Origin: Demequina zhanjiangensis
GTDB lineage: Bacteria; Actinomycetota; Actinomycetes; Actinomycetales; Demequinaceae
Assembly: GCF_030418315.1 (NCBI RefSeq)
Contig: NZ_JAUHPV010000001.1
Coordinates: 372,001 to 436,000 of the forward strand
DNA: 64,000 nucleotides
Direction of reading: 5' to 3'
The notes beneath the pieces were generated by a model. It ran no database searches. It saw nothing but the letters and a program-made list of their open reading frames with translations, and had not been told where the DNA came from. The translations under genes were made by a program, and so were the position numbers. This document shows positions 50,918 to 63,646 of this stretch, piece by piece. Numbering within the stretch: the stretch's first letter is position 1; the number at the start of each line of letters is the position of its first letter.

Positions 50918-51127
50918 ATGAAGAAGGACATCCACCCCGAGTACGTGACCACCACTGTCACGTGCACCTGCGGTAGCACGTTCGAGACCAAGTCCACCGT
51001 GAAGTCCGGCGCGATCAGCGTCGAGGTCTGCTCGGCCTGCCACCCGTTCTACACGGGCAAGCAGAAGATCATGGACACCGGTGGCCGCGTGGCCCGCTTC
51101 GAGAAGCGCTACGGCGCCAAGAAGTAA
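50918..51127 (+). CDS. rpmE: 50S ribosomal protein L31 (zinc-binding form)
   Basis: This 69-aa protein is ribosomal protein L31. Cys16, Cys18, Cys38 and Cys41 form the zinc site of the C+ form, the version used when zinc is plentiful. Start 'MKKDIHPEY' and '[17 protein letters not shown]' are family hallmarks. AAGGGAG lies upstream of the ATG. It precedes prfA by 21 bp, the standard order. Confidence 0.96.
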   Translation: MKKDIHPEYVTTTVTCTCGSTFETKSTVKSGAISVEVCSACHPFYTGKQKIMDTGGRVARFEKRYGAKK

Positions 51128-51148
51128 CGCCGGAAGCACCGCGACGAC

Positions 51149-52234
51149 GTGGCAGAAGCCTTCGCTGCCGTCCAGCCGCTGCTGGACGAGTACGCCGACA
51201 TCGAGAACCAGCTCGCCGACCCCTCCGTTCACGCGGATGCGGGGCGCGCTCGGACCCTCGGGAGGCGTTTTGCGGAGCTCGGCCGCGTCGTCGCGGCGCA
51301 TCGCGCCTGGAAGGCGGCCACTGACGACCTCGAGGCCGCCCAGGAGATGGCCGAGCTCGATCCCGAGCTCGCCGCAGAGGTCCCCGCGCTGGAGCAGGCC
51401 GCCGAGGAGGCGACCGAGAAGCTCCGCCGCATCCTGATCCCGCGCGACCCTGACGATGCGCGCGACGTGATCATGGAGATCAAGTCCGGCGAGGGCGGCG
51501 AGGAGTCCGCGCTCTTCGCTGGCGACCTGCTGAAGATGTACCTCAAGTTCGCCGAGCACCAGGGCTGGAAGACGCAGATCCTCGAGTCGAACGAGACCGA
51601 CATGGGCGGCTACAAGGACCTGTCCGTCGCGATCAAGGCTCCCGGCAGCGTCGACCCTGAGAACGGCGTGTGGGCGCACCTCAAGTACGAGGGCGGCGTC
51701 CACCGGGTCCAGCGTGTGCCCGCGACGGAGTCGCAGGGCCGCATCCACACCTCCGCAGCCGGCGTGCTCGTGTACCCGGAGGCCGAGGAGGTCGAGGACG
51801 TCGAGCTCGACATGAACGAGGTCCGCGTCGACGTGTACCGCTCGTCCGGCCCCGGCGGCCAGTCGGTCAACACGACCGACTCCGCGGTCCGCCTCACCCA
51901 CATCCCCACGGGGATCGTGGTGAGCTGCCAGAACGAGAAGAGCCAGCTCCAGAACAAGGAGTCGGCCATGCGCATCCTTCGCGCCCGCCTGCTCGCCGCC
52001 CAGAAGGAGGCGGCGGAGGCCGAGGCGCAGGACATGCGCAAGTCGCAGGTGCGCACCGTGGACCGTTCGGAGCGCATCCGCACGTACAACTTCCCTGAGA
52101 ACCGGATCGCGGATCACCGCACCGGCTACAAGGCCTACAACCTGGATCACGTCCTCGGCGGCGATCTCGGTCCCGTCATCCAGTCCGCGATCGACGCCGA
52201 CGAGGCCGCCCGCCTCGCCGCGCACGAGGACTGA
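51149..52234 (+). CDS. prfA: Peptide chain release factor 1
   Basis: This 361-aa factor releases peptides at UAA and UAG. The codon-recognition tripeptide is in '[14 protein letters not shown]', and the catalytic GGQ (Gly236-Gly237-Gln238) is in '[15 protein letters not shown]'. GTG 51149 is the start. It is followed two bases later by prmC, which methylates this Gln. Confidence 0.95.
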   Translation: MAEAFAAVQPLLDEYADIENQLADPSVHADAGRARTLGRRFAELGRVVAAHRAWKAATDDLEAAQEMAELDPELAAEVPALEQAAEEATEKLRRILIPRDPDDARDVIMEIKSGEGGEESALFAGDLLKMYLKFAEHQGWKTQILESNETDMGGYKDLSVAIKAPGSVDPENGVWAHLKYEGGVHRVQRVPATESQGRIHTSAAGVLVYPEAEEVEDVELDMNEVRVDVYRSSGPGGQSVNTTDSAVRLTHIPTGIVVSCQNEKSQLQNKESAMRILRARLLAAQKEAAEAEAQDMRKSQVRTVDRSERIRTYNFPENRIADHRTGYKAYNLDHVLGGDLGPVIQSAIDADEAARLAAHED

Positions 52235-52236
52235 CG

Positions 52237-53133
52237 TTGCCGACGGTAGGCGCGCGCCTTCGCGAGATCTCGCGTCGGCTGGCCGACGCCGGGGTGCCCT
52301 CGCCGCAGCACGACGCTGTCGTGCTGATGGCCTACACGTTCGGCTGGTCGCCGTCCGACGTGCGCACCGCCGCTGCGCGCGACGACCACTGGGCTGAGGA
52401 CGTGCTCGATCACGACCTCCTCGAGGCGCGTGTCACGCGCCGGGCGAATCGCGAGCCGCTGCAGCACATCACCGGTACCGCGCCCTTCCGCGGGCTCGAC
52501 CTGCATGTCGGCTCGGGTGTCTTCATCCCGCGTCCTGAGACCGAGGTCGTGACCCAGGTCGCTCTCGATCTGGCGCGCGAGGCGAAGCCTGGCAAGGATG
52601 GCCTTGTCCGGGTCACCGATCTGTGCGCGGGATCGGGCGCGATCGGGCTGTCCATCGCGTCGGAGATGGAGAACGTTCAGGTATCGCTCGTCGAGGCGAG
52701 CGAGGAGGCGAACGTCTTCCTGCGCCTCAATCACCGCATGCTGCCGCCGTCGGTGCGGGAGCGGGTCCGTCCGATGCTGGGCGACGCGCGCGGCTGCCTC
52801 CACCTGTTCGACCGCTGCGCGCAGGTCGTGGTCACGAACCCGCCGTACATCCCGCCGAACGCCGTCCCGCGCGACCAGGAGGTCCGCGAGTACGACCCGC
52901 CGCAGGCGCTCTACGGGCTGGGCGAGGATGGCCTCGAGATCCCGCGCGGGATCATCGACGAGGCCGTGCGGCTGCTCGACCTGGGCGGCTGGCTCGTCAT
53001 GGAGCATGGCGAGGAGCAGGGAGCCGCGCTCCGGGAGTACGCCGAGTCGTCGCCCTTCTGGGGCGAGGTGCACACCCGCCAGGACCTCACTGGACGGGAT
53101 CGCATGCTCGTCGCCCGCCGCGTCGACGTCTGA
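52237..53133 (+). CDS. prmC: Release factor glutamine methyltransferase
   Basis: This 298-aa SAM-dependent enzyme N5-methylates the Gln of the GGQ motif in release factors. The SAM-binding motif 'DLCAGSGAIGLSIA' is near residue 128, and the substrate-binding NPPY is at 201-204. The start is a TTG at 52237 with GAGGA seven nt upstream; no ATG or GTG fits better. Coupling to prfA is usual. Confidence 0.93.
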   Translation: MPTVGARLREISRRLADAGVPSPQHDAVVLMAYTFGWSPSDVRTAAARDDHWAEDVLDHDLLEARVTRRANREPLQHITGTAPFRGLDLHVGSGVFIPRPETEVVTQVALDLAREAKPGKDGLVRVTDLCAGSGAIGLSIASEMENVQVSLVEASEEANVFLRLNHRMLPPSVRERVRPMLGDARGCLHLFDRCAQVVVTNPPYIPPNAVPRDQEVREYDPPQALYGLGEDGLEIPRGIIDEAVRLLDLGGWLVMEHGEEQGAALREYAESSPFWGEVHTRQDLTGRDRMLVARRVDV

Positions 53134-53162
53134 GCATCCCCACTTCTGAGACACTGGGCTCC

Positions 53163-53828
53163 ATGATCCTGCCGTGCTCGGACCCCAATGCGTGGGGCCC
53201 GTCGATCGATGCCGCCGTCCATGCCGTCGAACGGGGCGACGTGGTCGTCCTGCCCACCGACACCGTCTATGGGGTGGGGGCCGATGCGTTCCAGCCCGAG
53301 GCCGTGGCCGCGGTGCTCGCCGCCAAGGGCCGGGGCAGGCAGATGCCGCCCCCGGTGCTGATCCCCGACGCCCGCACCGTCGACGGACTCGCGTTCGATG
53401 TGCCCGAGTCGGCGCGCGCGCTCATGGAGGCCTGCTGGCCGGGTGCGCTGACCGTGATCGTGATGGCGCAGCCGTCGCTCGCATGGGATTTGGGGGACAC
53501 TCACGGGACCGTGGCGCTGCGCATGCCCGACCACCCGGCGGCGCTCGCCCTGCTGCGTCGCACCGGTCCGCTGGCCGTGACGAGCGCCAACCGGACGGGC
53601 GCACCCGCGGCGACGACAGCGCAGGACGCTGAGGAGCAGCTGGGGGAGTCCGTCGCGGTCTACCTCGACGGGGGCGACAGCCCGCTGGGCGAGGCGTCCA
53701 CGATCGTCGACGCGACCAACCCTGCCGGCCTGCGCATCGTGCGCGCCGGGGGAGTCTCCGAGGAGCGGATCGTCGAGATCGTCGGCGAGGACGCGCTCCT
53801 GGGCGCCCAGGAGGCCGACTCCGAGTGA
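53163..53828 (+). CDS. L-threonylcarbamoyladenylate synthase (Sua5/YwlC/YrdC family)
   Basis: This 221-aa enzyme makes threonylcarbamoyl-AMP for the t6A modification of tRNAs reading ANN codons. The YrdC fold is shown by 'LPTDTVYGVGADAF', 'CWPGALTVIVMA', 'VALRMPDHP' and 'AVTSANRTGAPAATT'. The C-terminal Sua5 extension is absent. ATG 53163 has no Shine-Dalgarno; GACACT seven nt before could be a weak -10. Its stop overlaps the GTG of the next gene. Confidence 0.92.
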   Translation: MILPCSDPNAWGPSIDAAVHAVERGDVVVLPTDTVYGVGADAFQPEAVAAVLAAKGRGRQMPPPVLIPDARTVDGLAFDVPESARALMEACWPGALTVIVMAQPSLAWDLGDTHGTVALRMPDHPAALALLRRTGPLAVTSANRTGAPAATTAQDAEEQLGESVAVYLDGGDSPLGEASTIVDATNPAGLRIVRAGGVSEERIVEIVGEDALLGAQEADSE

Positions 53829-55090
53829 AGGTCTATCTCACGCTGCTGCTCGTCGCCGCCCTGGTGACCTACGCGGCGACGCCTGCGATGCGCCATCTGG
53901 CGATGCGCGTCGGCGCGGTGACCGCGGTGCGCGCGCGTGACGTGCACGCGAAGCCGACGGCGCGCCTGGGCGGTGTGGCGATCTTCCTAGGGATCGCAGG
54001 CGGGCTGGTGCTCGCGAGCACGGTGCCGTTCCTCTCTCCGGTCTTCGACAACTCGCATGCCGCGTGGGGTGTGCTCGCCGGCGCTGCGCTCGTATGCGCG
54101 CTGGGGTTCGCCGACGACATCTGGGATCTGGACTGGATGGCGAAGCTCGCGGGTCAGATCCTTGCGGGACTGATCATGGCGTGGGGCGGCGTCCAGCTGG
54201 TGACGGTGCCGATCGCAGGGCTCACGATCGCGAGCTCGTACCTGTCGCTCTCGGCGTCGGTCGTCGTGGTCGTGGTCGCGATCAACGCGGTCAACTTCGT
54301 CGACGGGCTCGACGGCCTCGCCGCCGGCATGATCGCGATCGGCGGTCTCGCATTCCTCACCTACACGTACCTTCTCGCCCGGTCGGCCTCGCCGGGGGAC
54401 TACTCGTCGCTCGCGAGCGTGATCCTCGCGGTGCTGGTCGGTGCGTGCCTCGGCTTCCTGCCGCACAACCTGCATCCCGCGCGCATCTTCATGGGCGACT
54501 CGGGCTCGATGGTGCTCGGCCTCACGATCGCGGCCGCCGCGATCGTCGTCACCGGTCAGATCGACCCGACGGTCGTCTCCGAGCGTGAGCGCATCCCCGC
54601 GTTCATCCCCATCGTCCTGCCGCTGATGGTCGTGGCGGTCCCGCTGATCGACATGGGGGCCGCCGTCATCCGGCGAACCCTGCGCGGGCAGTCGCCATTC
54701 GCGCCCGACGCGCACCACCTCCACCACCTGCTGCTCCGTGCGGGTCACAGCCACAGGTGGGCGGTGGGGATCCTCTACACGTGGACCGCTGTGCTGTCGT
54801 TCGGCACCGTCTCCACGGTGTTCCTCTCGACGACCGCCGCGATCGCCGTGGTCGCGTCGGGAATCCTGCTGGCGGGTCTCGTGACCTTCTCGCCTGGCCT
54901 GCGCCGCGGCGTCTCGCGTGCGTGGCGCGCGGGCGGCAGGAAGATGGCGCCCCTGCGGCGCCGGACGACGCCGGAGGGCCGTGAGAGGGAGATGCCCGGA
55001 CATCGCGTCGAGTCTCGTGGAGACGACGCCGCAGACGCCGACGACGAGCCTGCGTCTCCCGCAGGTGACGCCATCAAGGAGGACGCATGA
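53825..55090 (+). CDS. wecA: UDP-GlcNAc:polyprenyl-phosphate GlcNAc-1-phosphate transferase (WecA-like, MraY family)
   Basis: This 421-aa integral membrane enzyme has about eleven hydrophobic segments and MraY/WecA motifs: 'GFADDIWDLDW' (Mg-binding Asp pair), 'NAVNFVDGLDGLAAGM' and the His-rich 'PDAHHLHHLLLRAGHSH'. It transfers GlcNAc-1-phosphate to decaprenyl phosphate, starting cell-wall linker or teichoic/arabinogalactan synthesis. The C-terminal 60 residues are a charged cytoplasmic tail. GTG 53825 overlaps the previous stop (GTGA), and its own stop overlaps the atpI-like start. Confidence 0.9.
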   Translation: MKVYLTLLLVAALVTYAATPAMRHLAMRVGAVTAVRARDVHAKPTARLGGVAIFLGIAGGLVLASTVPFLSPVFDNSHAAWGVLAGAALVCALGFADDIWDLDWMAKLAGQILAGLIMAWGGVQLVTVPIAGLTIASSYLSLSASVVVVVVAINAVNFVDGLDGLAAGMIAIGGLAFLTYTYLLARSASPGDYSSLASVILAVLVGACLGFLPHNLHPARIFMGDSGSMVLGLTIAAAAIVVTGQIDPTVVSERERIPAFIPIVLPLMVVAVPLIDMGAAVIRRTLRGQSPFAPDAHHLHHLLLRAGHSHRWAVGILYTWTAVLSFGTVSTVFLSTTAAIAVVASGILLAGLVTFSPGLRRGVSRAWRAGGRKMAPLRRRTTPEGREREMPGHRVESRGDDAADADDEPASPAGDAIKEDA

Positions 55091-55533
55091 CGGACGACGC
55101 TCCCACCCCGAGCGAGGCCGAGAGCGCGGTCTATCGCCGAGCCTTCCGTCTCGGGGGACTCGTGCTCGCTGGGGGTGCCGTGCTCGCGGCGCTGATCGGC
55201 TTCCTCGTCGCCGATGTCATGGGACTGTGGGCAGGTGTCGCAGGCATCGCCGTGGCGGCGCTCGCAGGCCTCATGACGCCGGCCGCGATGCAGCTCGCGC
55301 ACCGGCAGCCGCCTCACGTCATGGCGGCCATCATCCTGGGCACCTGGCTCGCCAAGATGGTCGTGATCGTGATCGCCGTGCTGCTGCTCGGACAGATCGA
55401 CGGATTCCCGCGGCCCGTGTTCGGGGTGGCCGTGATCGGGGGCATACTGGTGACCCTCGGCATCGACGCTGTGGTGCTGACTCGGGGACGCGTCCCATAC
55501 ACCACAAGTGGTTCGAAGGACCGGGACGAATAG
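55087..55533 (+). CDS. AtpI-like membrane protein
   Basis: This 148-aa protein has four hydrophobic segments and sits where atpI lies in actinobacterial ATP synthase operons. Sequence conservation in this position is low in general, so the call rests on topology and place. AtpI proteins assist assembly of the c-ring. The ATG overlaps the wecA stop (ATGA). Confidence 0.75.
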   Translation: MTDDAPTPSEAESAVYRRAFRLGGLVLAGGAVLAALIGFLVADVMGLWAGVAGIAVAALAGLMTPAAMQLAHRQPPHVMAAIILGTWLAKMVVIVIAVLLLGQIDGFPRPVFGVAVIGGILVTLGIDAVVLTRGRVPYTTSGSKDRDE

Positions 55534-55610
55534 GCTAGGGTTTATCCCGGTTCACCGACAGTCCCCCCTCAGTGCGTACGCAGCGCACGAGGTCAACCTG
55601 CTGGAGTCTG

Positions 55611-56471
55611 ATGCGACACATTGTGGTAGCCGCAACCGCCGCCGAGGCGGCCGGTGACGAGCACGGCTCGTCCCAGAACTTCTTCCAGTGGCTCTTCAGC
55701 TCTGACGGATTCCACGCGCCCTCGCTGGCCGAGTTCGACCCCACGGCTCTGCTGTGGGAGGGGACGATCTTCGAGTTCAACAGGATCATGCTCGCGCGCG
55801 TCATCGCCGCGGTGTTCCTCATCGTGATCTTCGCCCTCGTCGTGGGACGCGCCAAGGTGGTCCCTGGACGTCTGCAGGCCTCGCTCGAGTTCATGCTCGA
55901 CTTCGTGAAGACGCAGATCGTCGAGCAGGTGATGAGCAAGGCGGACGCCAAGCGCTTCCTGCCGTTCCTCTCGACGCTCTTCCTCGCGATCACGGTCTTC
56001 AACATCACCGGCGTGATCCCAGGCATCAACATCGCGGGCACCTCGCTCATCGGTCTCCCGATCGTGATGGCGCTCTGGGTGTGGATCATGTACCTGGGCG
56101 TCGGAATCAAGAAGCACGGGCTCGGGGGCTACCTGAAGAACAGCCTCTTCCCGCCCGGCGTCCCCAAGGGGATCTACCTGCTGCTGACTCCCATCGAGTT
56201 CCTGCAGGTCTTCTTCCTCCGTCCCGCGACGCTGGCGCTCCGACTCGCCGCGAACATGATCGCCGGACACATGCTGCTCGTCCTGTTCTTCGCGGCCACG
56301 CACTTCTTCTTCTTCGAGGCCGCAGGCTTCATGAAGGCGACAGGCGCGGTCACGTTCGTCGCAGGATTCGCCTTCACGCTCTTCGAGATCTTCGTCGCGC
56401 TGCTGCAGGCCTACGTCTTCACCATGCTCTCTGCCGTGTACCTGAACATGGCGCTCGAGGAAGAGCACTAG
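55611..56471 (+). CDS. atpB: ATP synthase F0 subunit a
   Basis: This 286-aa membrane subunit forms the proton half-channels next to the c-ring. The essential Arg is in 'FLRPATLALRLAANMIAGHMLL' (the RLxxN motif), and the C-terminal 'LFEIFVALLQAYVFTMLSAVYL' is characteristic. ATG 55611 has GGAG four nt upstream; a GTG at 55572 in frame is the alternative. TAGGGT at 55536-55541 could be an operon promoter. Confidence 0.93.
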   Translation: MRHIVVAATAAEAAGDEHGSSQNFFQWLFSSDGFHAPSLAEFDPTALLWEGTIFEFNRIMLARVIAAVFLIVIFALVVGRAKVVPGRLQASLEFMLDFVKTQIVEQVMSKADAKRFLPFLSTLFLAITVFNITGVIPGINIAGTSLIGLPIVMALWVWIMYLGVGIKKHGLGGYLKNSLFPPGVPKGIYLLLTPIEFLQVFFLRPATLALRLAANMIAGHMLLVLFFAATHFFFFEAAGFMKATGAVTFVAGFAFTLFEIFVALLQAYVFTMLSAVYLNMALEEEH

Positions 56472-57325
<854 letters not shown>

Positions 57326-57328
57326 TCG

Positions 57329-58141
57329 ATGCGAGGAACGAGCCAGGCTTCCCGGGACGCGGTGCTGCGGGAGTTCGAGCCCGTCGCGAACGCGGCCGGT
57401 GCCGACGCCATGACGCTGGGAAGCCAGCTGTTCGTCGTGGTCGACGCGCTTGACGGCTCGGGCTCGCTGCGACGCGCCCTCACCGACCCTGCCCGCGACG
57501 CCGACGCCAAGTCGGTGCTCGTGAAGCAGCTGTTCGGCGGGTTCGACCCGCGGGTGGTCGACGCGGTCACCTCCTTCGCCGGCCGTCGCTGGTCCGAGGA
57601 GGCCGACCTCGCAGTCGCGGTGGAGGACGCAGGCGTCGAAGCGCTGCTGGCCGCCGCGCAGGCGAACGGCACGCTCGACACGGTCGAGGAGGAGCTCTTC
57701 GCGATGCAGCGCATCCTGGAGGGCGACCGCGACCTGCTCGTGGCGCTGTCCAACCGCTCCGCCTCGCGAGAGGTGCGGCTCGAGCTCCTTGAGGGCATCC
57801 TCAAGGGCCGCCTCGACGCCGTGACCCGCGCGCTTCTGCACCGCGCGGTGGAGAAGGTGCGCGGCCAGCGGCTGATCACCACGCTCAAGGCCTACGTCCA
57901 GGCAGCGGCCGCCCGTCGCGGGCGTCTGCTCGCCTCGGTCGTCTCGGCCGTGGAGCTCAGCGCCGCACAGCGCACCCGCCTCCACTCGATCCTCTCGTCC
58001 GCGTACGGACGCGAGGTCCAGCTCAACGTCGCCGTCGACCCCGAGGTGCTCGGCGGCATCAAGGTTCAGGTCGGGACGGAGGTCGTGGACGGCACCGTCC
58101 TCGCCCGCCTCGACGAAGCACGACGACGACTCGTCAGCTAG
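57329..58141 (+). CDS. atpH: ATP synthase F1 subunit delta
   Basis: This 270-aa subunit is longer than the roughly 180-aa E. coli delta, as is normal in Actinobacteria. The OSCP/delta domain ends with 'LNVAVDPEVLGGIKVQVGTEVVDGTVLARLDEARRRL', a clear hallmark. ATG 57329 is 3 bp from the atpF stop. Confidence 0.93.
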   Translation: MRGTSQASRDAVLREFEPVANAAGADAMTLGSQLFVVVDALDGSGSLRRALTDPARDADAKSVLVKQLFGGFDPRVVDAVTSFAGRRWSEEADLAVAVEDAGVEALLAAAQANGTLDTVEEELFAMQRILEGDRDLLVALSNRSASREVRLELLEGILKGRLDAVTRALLHRAVEKVRGQRLITTLKAYVQAAAARRGRLLASVVSAVELSAAQRTRLHSILSSAYGREVQLNVAVDPEVLGGIKVQVGTEVVDGTVLARLDEARRRLVS

Positions 58142-58192
58142 CGCTGACACGATCAACACCGCTACTGACGCGGAATCGACAGGAGACAGGTC

Positions 58193-59827
58193 ATGACTGA
58201 CGTGACGATCAGCCCCGAGGAGATCCGGGCTGCTCTCGACAGCTATGTGAAGTCGTACGAGCCGAAGGGCGCGGTTGCCGACGAGGTCGGCACCGTCACC
58301 CTCGCCGCCGACGGCATCGCCCAGGTCGAGGGCCTTCCGGGCTGCATGGCGAACGAGCTGCTGCGCTTCGAGGACGGCACGCTCGGCCTTGCGCTGAACC
58401 TCGACGTCCGCGAGATCGGTGTCGTCATCCTCGGCGAGTTCACCGGCGTCGAGGAGGGCCAGTCGGTGCAGCGCACCGGCGAGGTGCTCTCGGTCGCCGT
58501 CGGCGACGGCTACATGGGCCGCGTCGTGGACCCGCTGGGCAACCCGATCGACGGCCTCGGCGACATCGAGACGGAGGGTCGCCGCGCGCTCGAGCTGCAG
58601 GCCCCCGGCGTGATGGCCCGCAAGTCGGTGCACGAGCCGCTGCAGACCGGCCTCAAGGCGATCGACGCGATGATCCCGATCGGCCGCGGCCAGCGTCAGC
58701 TGATCATCGGTGACCGCCAGACCGGCAAGACCGCGATCGCGATCGACACGATCATCAACCAGAAGGCGAACTGGGAGACCGGTGACCCCTCGAAGCAGGT
58801 GCGCTGCATCTACGTCGCGATCGGTCAGAAGGGCTCGACCATCGCCTCGGTGCGCGGCGCCCTCGAGGAGGCAGGCGCGCTCGAGTACACGACGATCGTC
58901 GCCGCTCCCGCGTCGGACCCCGCAGGCTTCAAGTACCTGGCGCCCTACACCGGCTCGGCCATCGGCCAGCACTGGATGTACGACGGCAAGCACGTCCTGA
59001 TCATCTTCGACGACCTGTCGAAGCAGGCCGAGGCCTACCGCGCCGTGTCGCTTCTGCTGCGCCGCCCGCCGGGCCGCGAGGCGTACCCCGGCGACGTGTT
59101 CTACCTGCACTCCCGCCTGCTGGAGCGTTGCGCGAAGCTGTCGGACGAGATGGGTGCCGGCTCGATGACGGGTCTGCCGGTCATCGAGACCAAGGCCAAC
59201 GACGTCTCGGCGTACATCCCGACCAACGTGATCTCGATCACCGACGGCCAGATCTTCCTCCAGTCGGACCTGTTCAACGCGAACCAGCGCCCCGCGATCG
59301 ACGTCGGTATCTCCGTGTCCCGCGTCGGTGGCTCCGCGCAGGTCAAGGCGATGAAGTCGGTCTCCGGAACGCTGAAGATCGACCTGGCGCAGTACCGCTC
59401 GCTCGAGGCGTTCGCGATGTTCGCCTCCGACCTCGACGCGGCGTCCCGCCAGCAGCTGACGCGTGGCGCGCGCCTCATGGAGCTGCTCAAGCAGCCCCAG
59501 TACTCGCCGTACCCCGTCGAGGAGCAGGTCGTCTCGATCTGGGCAGGCACCAAGGGCAAGCTCGACAAGATCGCGCTCGCCGACGTGCTCCGCTTCGAGC
59601 GCGAGCTTCTCGACCACCTGCGCCGCAACACGTCGGTCCTCGACGACATCGCCTCGAGCGGCAAGCTCGAGAAGGAGACCGAGGAGGCGCTCGCCACCGC
59701 CGTGGACGACTACCTCTCGACTTTCCTCGCGACTGAGGGCACCGAGCTGAGCACGACCGCCTCCATCGAGGGCGGCGGCGAGGCCGGTTCCGAGCAGGAG
59801 CAAATCGTCGCGAACAAGAAGAAGTAG
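58193..59827 (+). CDS. atpA: ATP synthase F1 subunit alpha
   Basis: This 544-aa subunit has the P-loop GDRQTGKT at residues 173-180, '[23 protein letters not shown]', and the alpha signature '[17 protein letters not shown]'. Its C-terminal 25 residues are a Gly/Glu-rich extension. AGGAGA lies upstream of the ATG. Confidence 0.96.
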   Translation: MTDVTISPEEIRAALDSYVKSYEPKGAVADEVGTVTLAADGIAQVEGLPGCMANELLRFEDGTLGLALNLDVREIGVVILGEFTGVEEGQSVQRTGEVLSVAVGDGYMGRVVDPLGNPIDGLGDIETEGRRALELQAPGVMARKSVHEPLQTGLKAIDAMIPIGRGQRQLIIGDRQTGKTAIAIDTIINQKANWETGDPSKQVRCIYVAIGQKGSTIASVRGALEEAGALEYTTIVAAPASDPAGFKYLAPYTGSAIGQHWMYDGKHVLIIFDDLSKQAEAYRAVSLLLRRPPGREAYPGDVFYLHSRLLERCAKLSDEMGAGSMTGLPVIETKANDVSAYIPTNVISITDGQIFLQSDLFNANQRPAIDVGISVSRVGGSAQVKAMKSVSGTLKIDLAQYRSLEAFAMFASDLDAASRQQLTRGARLMELLKQPQYSPYPVEEQVVSIWAGTKGKLDKIALADVLRFERELLDHLRRNTSVLDDIASSGKLEKETEEALATAVDDYLSTFLATEGTELSTTASIEGGGEAGSEQEQIVANKKK

Positions 59828-59832
59828 GGACG

Positions 59833-62252
<2,420 letters not shown>

Positions 62253-62255
62253 CCC

Positions 62256-62531
62256 ATGGCCGCCACCATCTCCGTCTTCATCGTCGCCCCGGACCAGACT
62301 CTCTGGTCCGGGACGGCGCGGTCGGTGTCCGCTCCCACGGTCGAGGGTTCGATCGGTCTGCTCGCGCAGCACGAGCCGGTGCTGTCGGTGCTGCGCGCCG
62401 GCACCGTGGCAGTGGTCGCGGATGACGGTGCGCGGACGGAGCTGCCCATCACCGGCGGCTTCCTGTCGTTCGACGAGGACACGGTGACGATCGTCACCGA
62501 TCCTGGGTCGGGCGTCGCCGCAGCCGAGTAG
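62256..62531 (+). CDS. atpC: ATP synthase F1 subunit epsilon (short form)
   Basis: This 91-aa subunit contains only the N-terminal beta-sandwich domain ('PTVEGSIGLLAQHEPVLSVLRAGTVAV', 'GGFLSFDEDTVTIVTD'). The C-terminal helical hairpin that inhibits ATP hydrolysis in E. coli is missing, as in several other Actinobacteria. It follows atpD by 3 bp. Confidence 0.93.
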   Translation: MAATISVFIVAPDQTLWSGTARSVSAPTVEGSIGLLAQHEPVLSVLRAGTVAVVADDGARTELPITGGFLSFDEDTVTIVTDPGSGVAAAE

Positions 62532-62537
62532 CGCTCG

Positions 62538-63233
62538 ATGCGGGTAGTCATCGCCCGTTGCGCCGCCCGGTACACCGGGCGGCTCAGCGCCCACCTTCCC
62601 CTCGCGACCCGCGCCATCATGGTCAAGGCCGACGGCTCGGTGCTGCTGCACTCCGACGGTGGCTCGTACAAGCCCCTGAACTGGATGAGCCCTCCCTGCA
62701 CCATGAGGGAGCTCGCTCCCGAGCCCGAGGCCGTCGAGCGCGGCGTCACGCACGTGTGGGTGGTGCAGCACCAGAAGTCGGATGACCGGCTCGAGATCGA
62801 TCTGCACGAGATCCTGTCCGACACGGAGCACGAGCTTGGCGTCGACCCTGGACTGGTCAAGGACGGCGTCGAGGCGCACCTCCAGGAGCTGCTCGCCGAG
62901 CAGGTGCACCTGCTCGGCGACGGCCACACCCTCGTGCGCCGCGAGTACATGACAGCCATCGGCCCGGTCGATATCCTCGCTCGGGACGCGACCGGCGCCG
63001 CGGTCGCGGTCGAGATCAAGCGTCGCGGTGAGATCGACGGCGTGGAGCAGCTCACGCGGTACCTGGAGCTCATGAACCGCGACCCGCTGCTCGCGCCCGT
63101 CACGGGAGTCTTCGCCGCGCAGGAGATCAAGCCGCAGGCGCGCGTGCTCGCCGAGGACAGGGGCATCCGCTGCCTCCTGCTCGACTACGAGGGCATGCGC
63201 GGTGCAGAGGACCTCTCGACGCGGCTCTTCTAG
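62538..63233 (+). CDS. nucS: Mismatch endonuclease NucS
   Basis: This 231-aa nuclease performs the non-canonical mismatch repair of Actinobacteria, cutting both strands at mismatches. The nuclease core is '[41 protein letters not shown]', with the Asp, Glu-x-Lys residues of the restriction-like fold. The protein ends in 'DLSTRLF', which fits a sliding-clamp-binding tail. Position after atpC is the usual one. The start is ATG 62538, 6 bp after the atpC stop. Confidence 0.95.
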   Translation: MRVVIARCAARYTGRLSAHLPLATRAIMVKADGSVLLHSDGGSYKPLNWMSPPCTMRELAPEPEAVERGVTHVWVVQHQKSDDRLEIDLHEILSDTEHELGVDPGLVKDGVEAHLQELLAEQVHLLGDGHTLVRREYMTAIGPVDILARDATGAAVAVEIKRRGEIDGVEQLTRYLELMNRDPLLAPVTGVFAAQEIKPQARVLAEDRGIRCLLLDYEGMRGAEDLSTRLF

Positions 63234-63279
63234 CCCCACTCCGGCCGCTCGCGACGCGTGACAGCGGGGGTAGGCGCCT

Positions 63280-63342
63280 CGCGTCACACATGGCGCTCCG
63301 CGCGTCACGCGTGGCGCTGGCGCGGTCCCGTCGGCGCCAGCG
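63280..63342. repeat. Imperfect tandem repeat and hairpin after nucS
   Basis: Two 19-bp units at 63280-63298 and 63301-63319 are identical at 16 positions (core CGCGTCAC...TGGCGCT). The reverse complement of GTCACGCG also appears at about 63254-63261. A hairpin CGCTGGCGC/GCGCCAGCG (63315-63342) follows and may be the terminator of the atp-nucS operon. The rest of 63234-63399 shows nothing else I can support. Confidence 0.45.
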
Positions 63343-63399
63343 AGGGACGTCACCGTCAACGGGTCGTAGCGGGGAGCCGGAAGGACCGTGAGTGTCGAG

Positions 63400-63429
63400 T
63401 TGCGCGGATTCGGCGAAGCGCGCCATACT
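63400..63429 (+). promoter_or_regulatory. Promoter of the PTS gene
   Basis: A -35 box TTGCGC (63400-63405) and a -10 box CATACT (63424-63429) are 18 bp apart. The predicted transcript would start near 63436 and carry about 210 nt of leader before the PTS start codon. Confidence 0.6.
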
Positions 63430-63460
63430 GGCGGCGCAGTGCCCGTCACTGCATGGTTTT

Positions 63461-63488
63461 GGGATTGTGACTCCTTGAGGCGATACCC
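63461..63488 (+). promoter_or_regulatory. RAT-like ribonucleic antiterminator (BglG/LicT/SacY type)
   Basis: The sequence GGATTGTGACT, a 5-nt loop CCTTG, then AGGCGATACCC closely follows the consensus of ribonucleic antiterminators (GGATTGTTACT...AGGCAAAACC). These RNA hairpins are bound by BglG-family antiterminators and sit just before PTS genes, as here. Its 3' end overlaps the 5' arm of a large terminator-like hairpin. No antiterminator gene is visible within the window; it may lie to the right. Confidence 0.7.
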
Positions 63489-63527
63489 GGACCTGGTACA
63501 TGGCTCAGTTGCCGTATGCCGGTCCGG
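63487..63527 (+). terminator. Leader terminator hairpin overlapping the RAT
   Basis: CCGGACC-T-GGTACATGGC (63487-63504) pairs with GCCGTATGCC-GGTCCGG (63511-63527) with a bulged T and one mismatch, around a 6-nt loop. Its first bases are the last bases of the RAT, so the two structures exclude each other. A further CCGGACC (63538-63544) and GGTCCG (63551-63556) allow alternative pairings. The U-tract is poor, as common at high GC. Confidence 0.6.
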
Positions 63528-63646
63528 TGTCTGCGCTCCGGACCAGCGTCGGTCCGTTCAATGGAGAACATCGTGTTCCACATCCGATTCACCCCTCGTC
63601 GCGCGACAACGCGCGACCTCTCGCTCCGTGCAGGAAGCGAGGCGCG

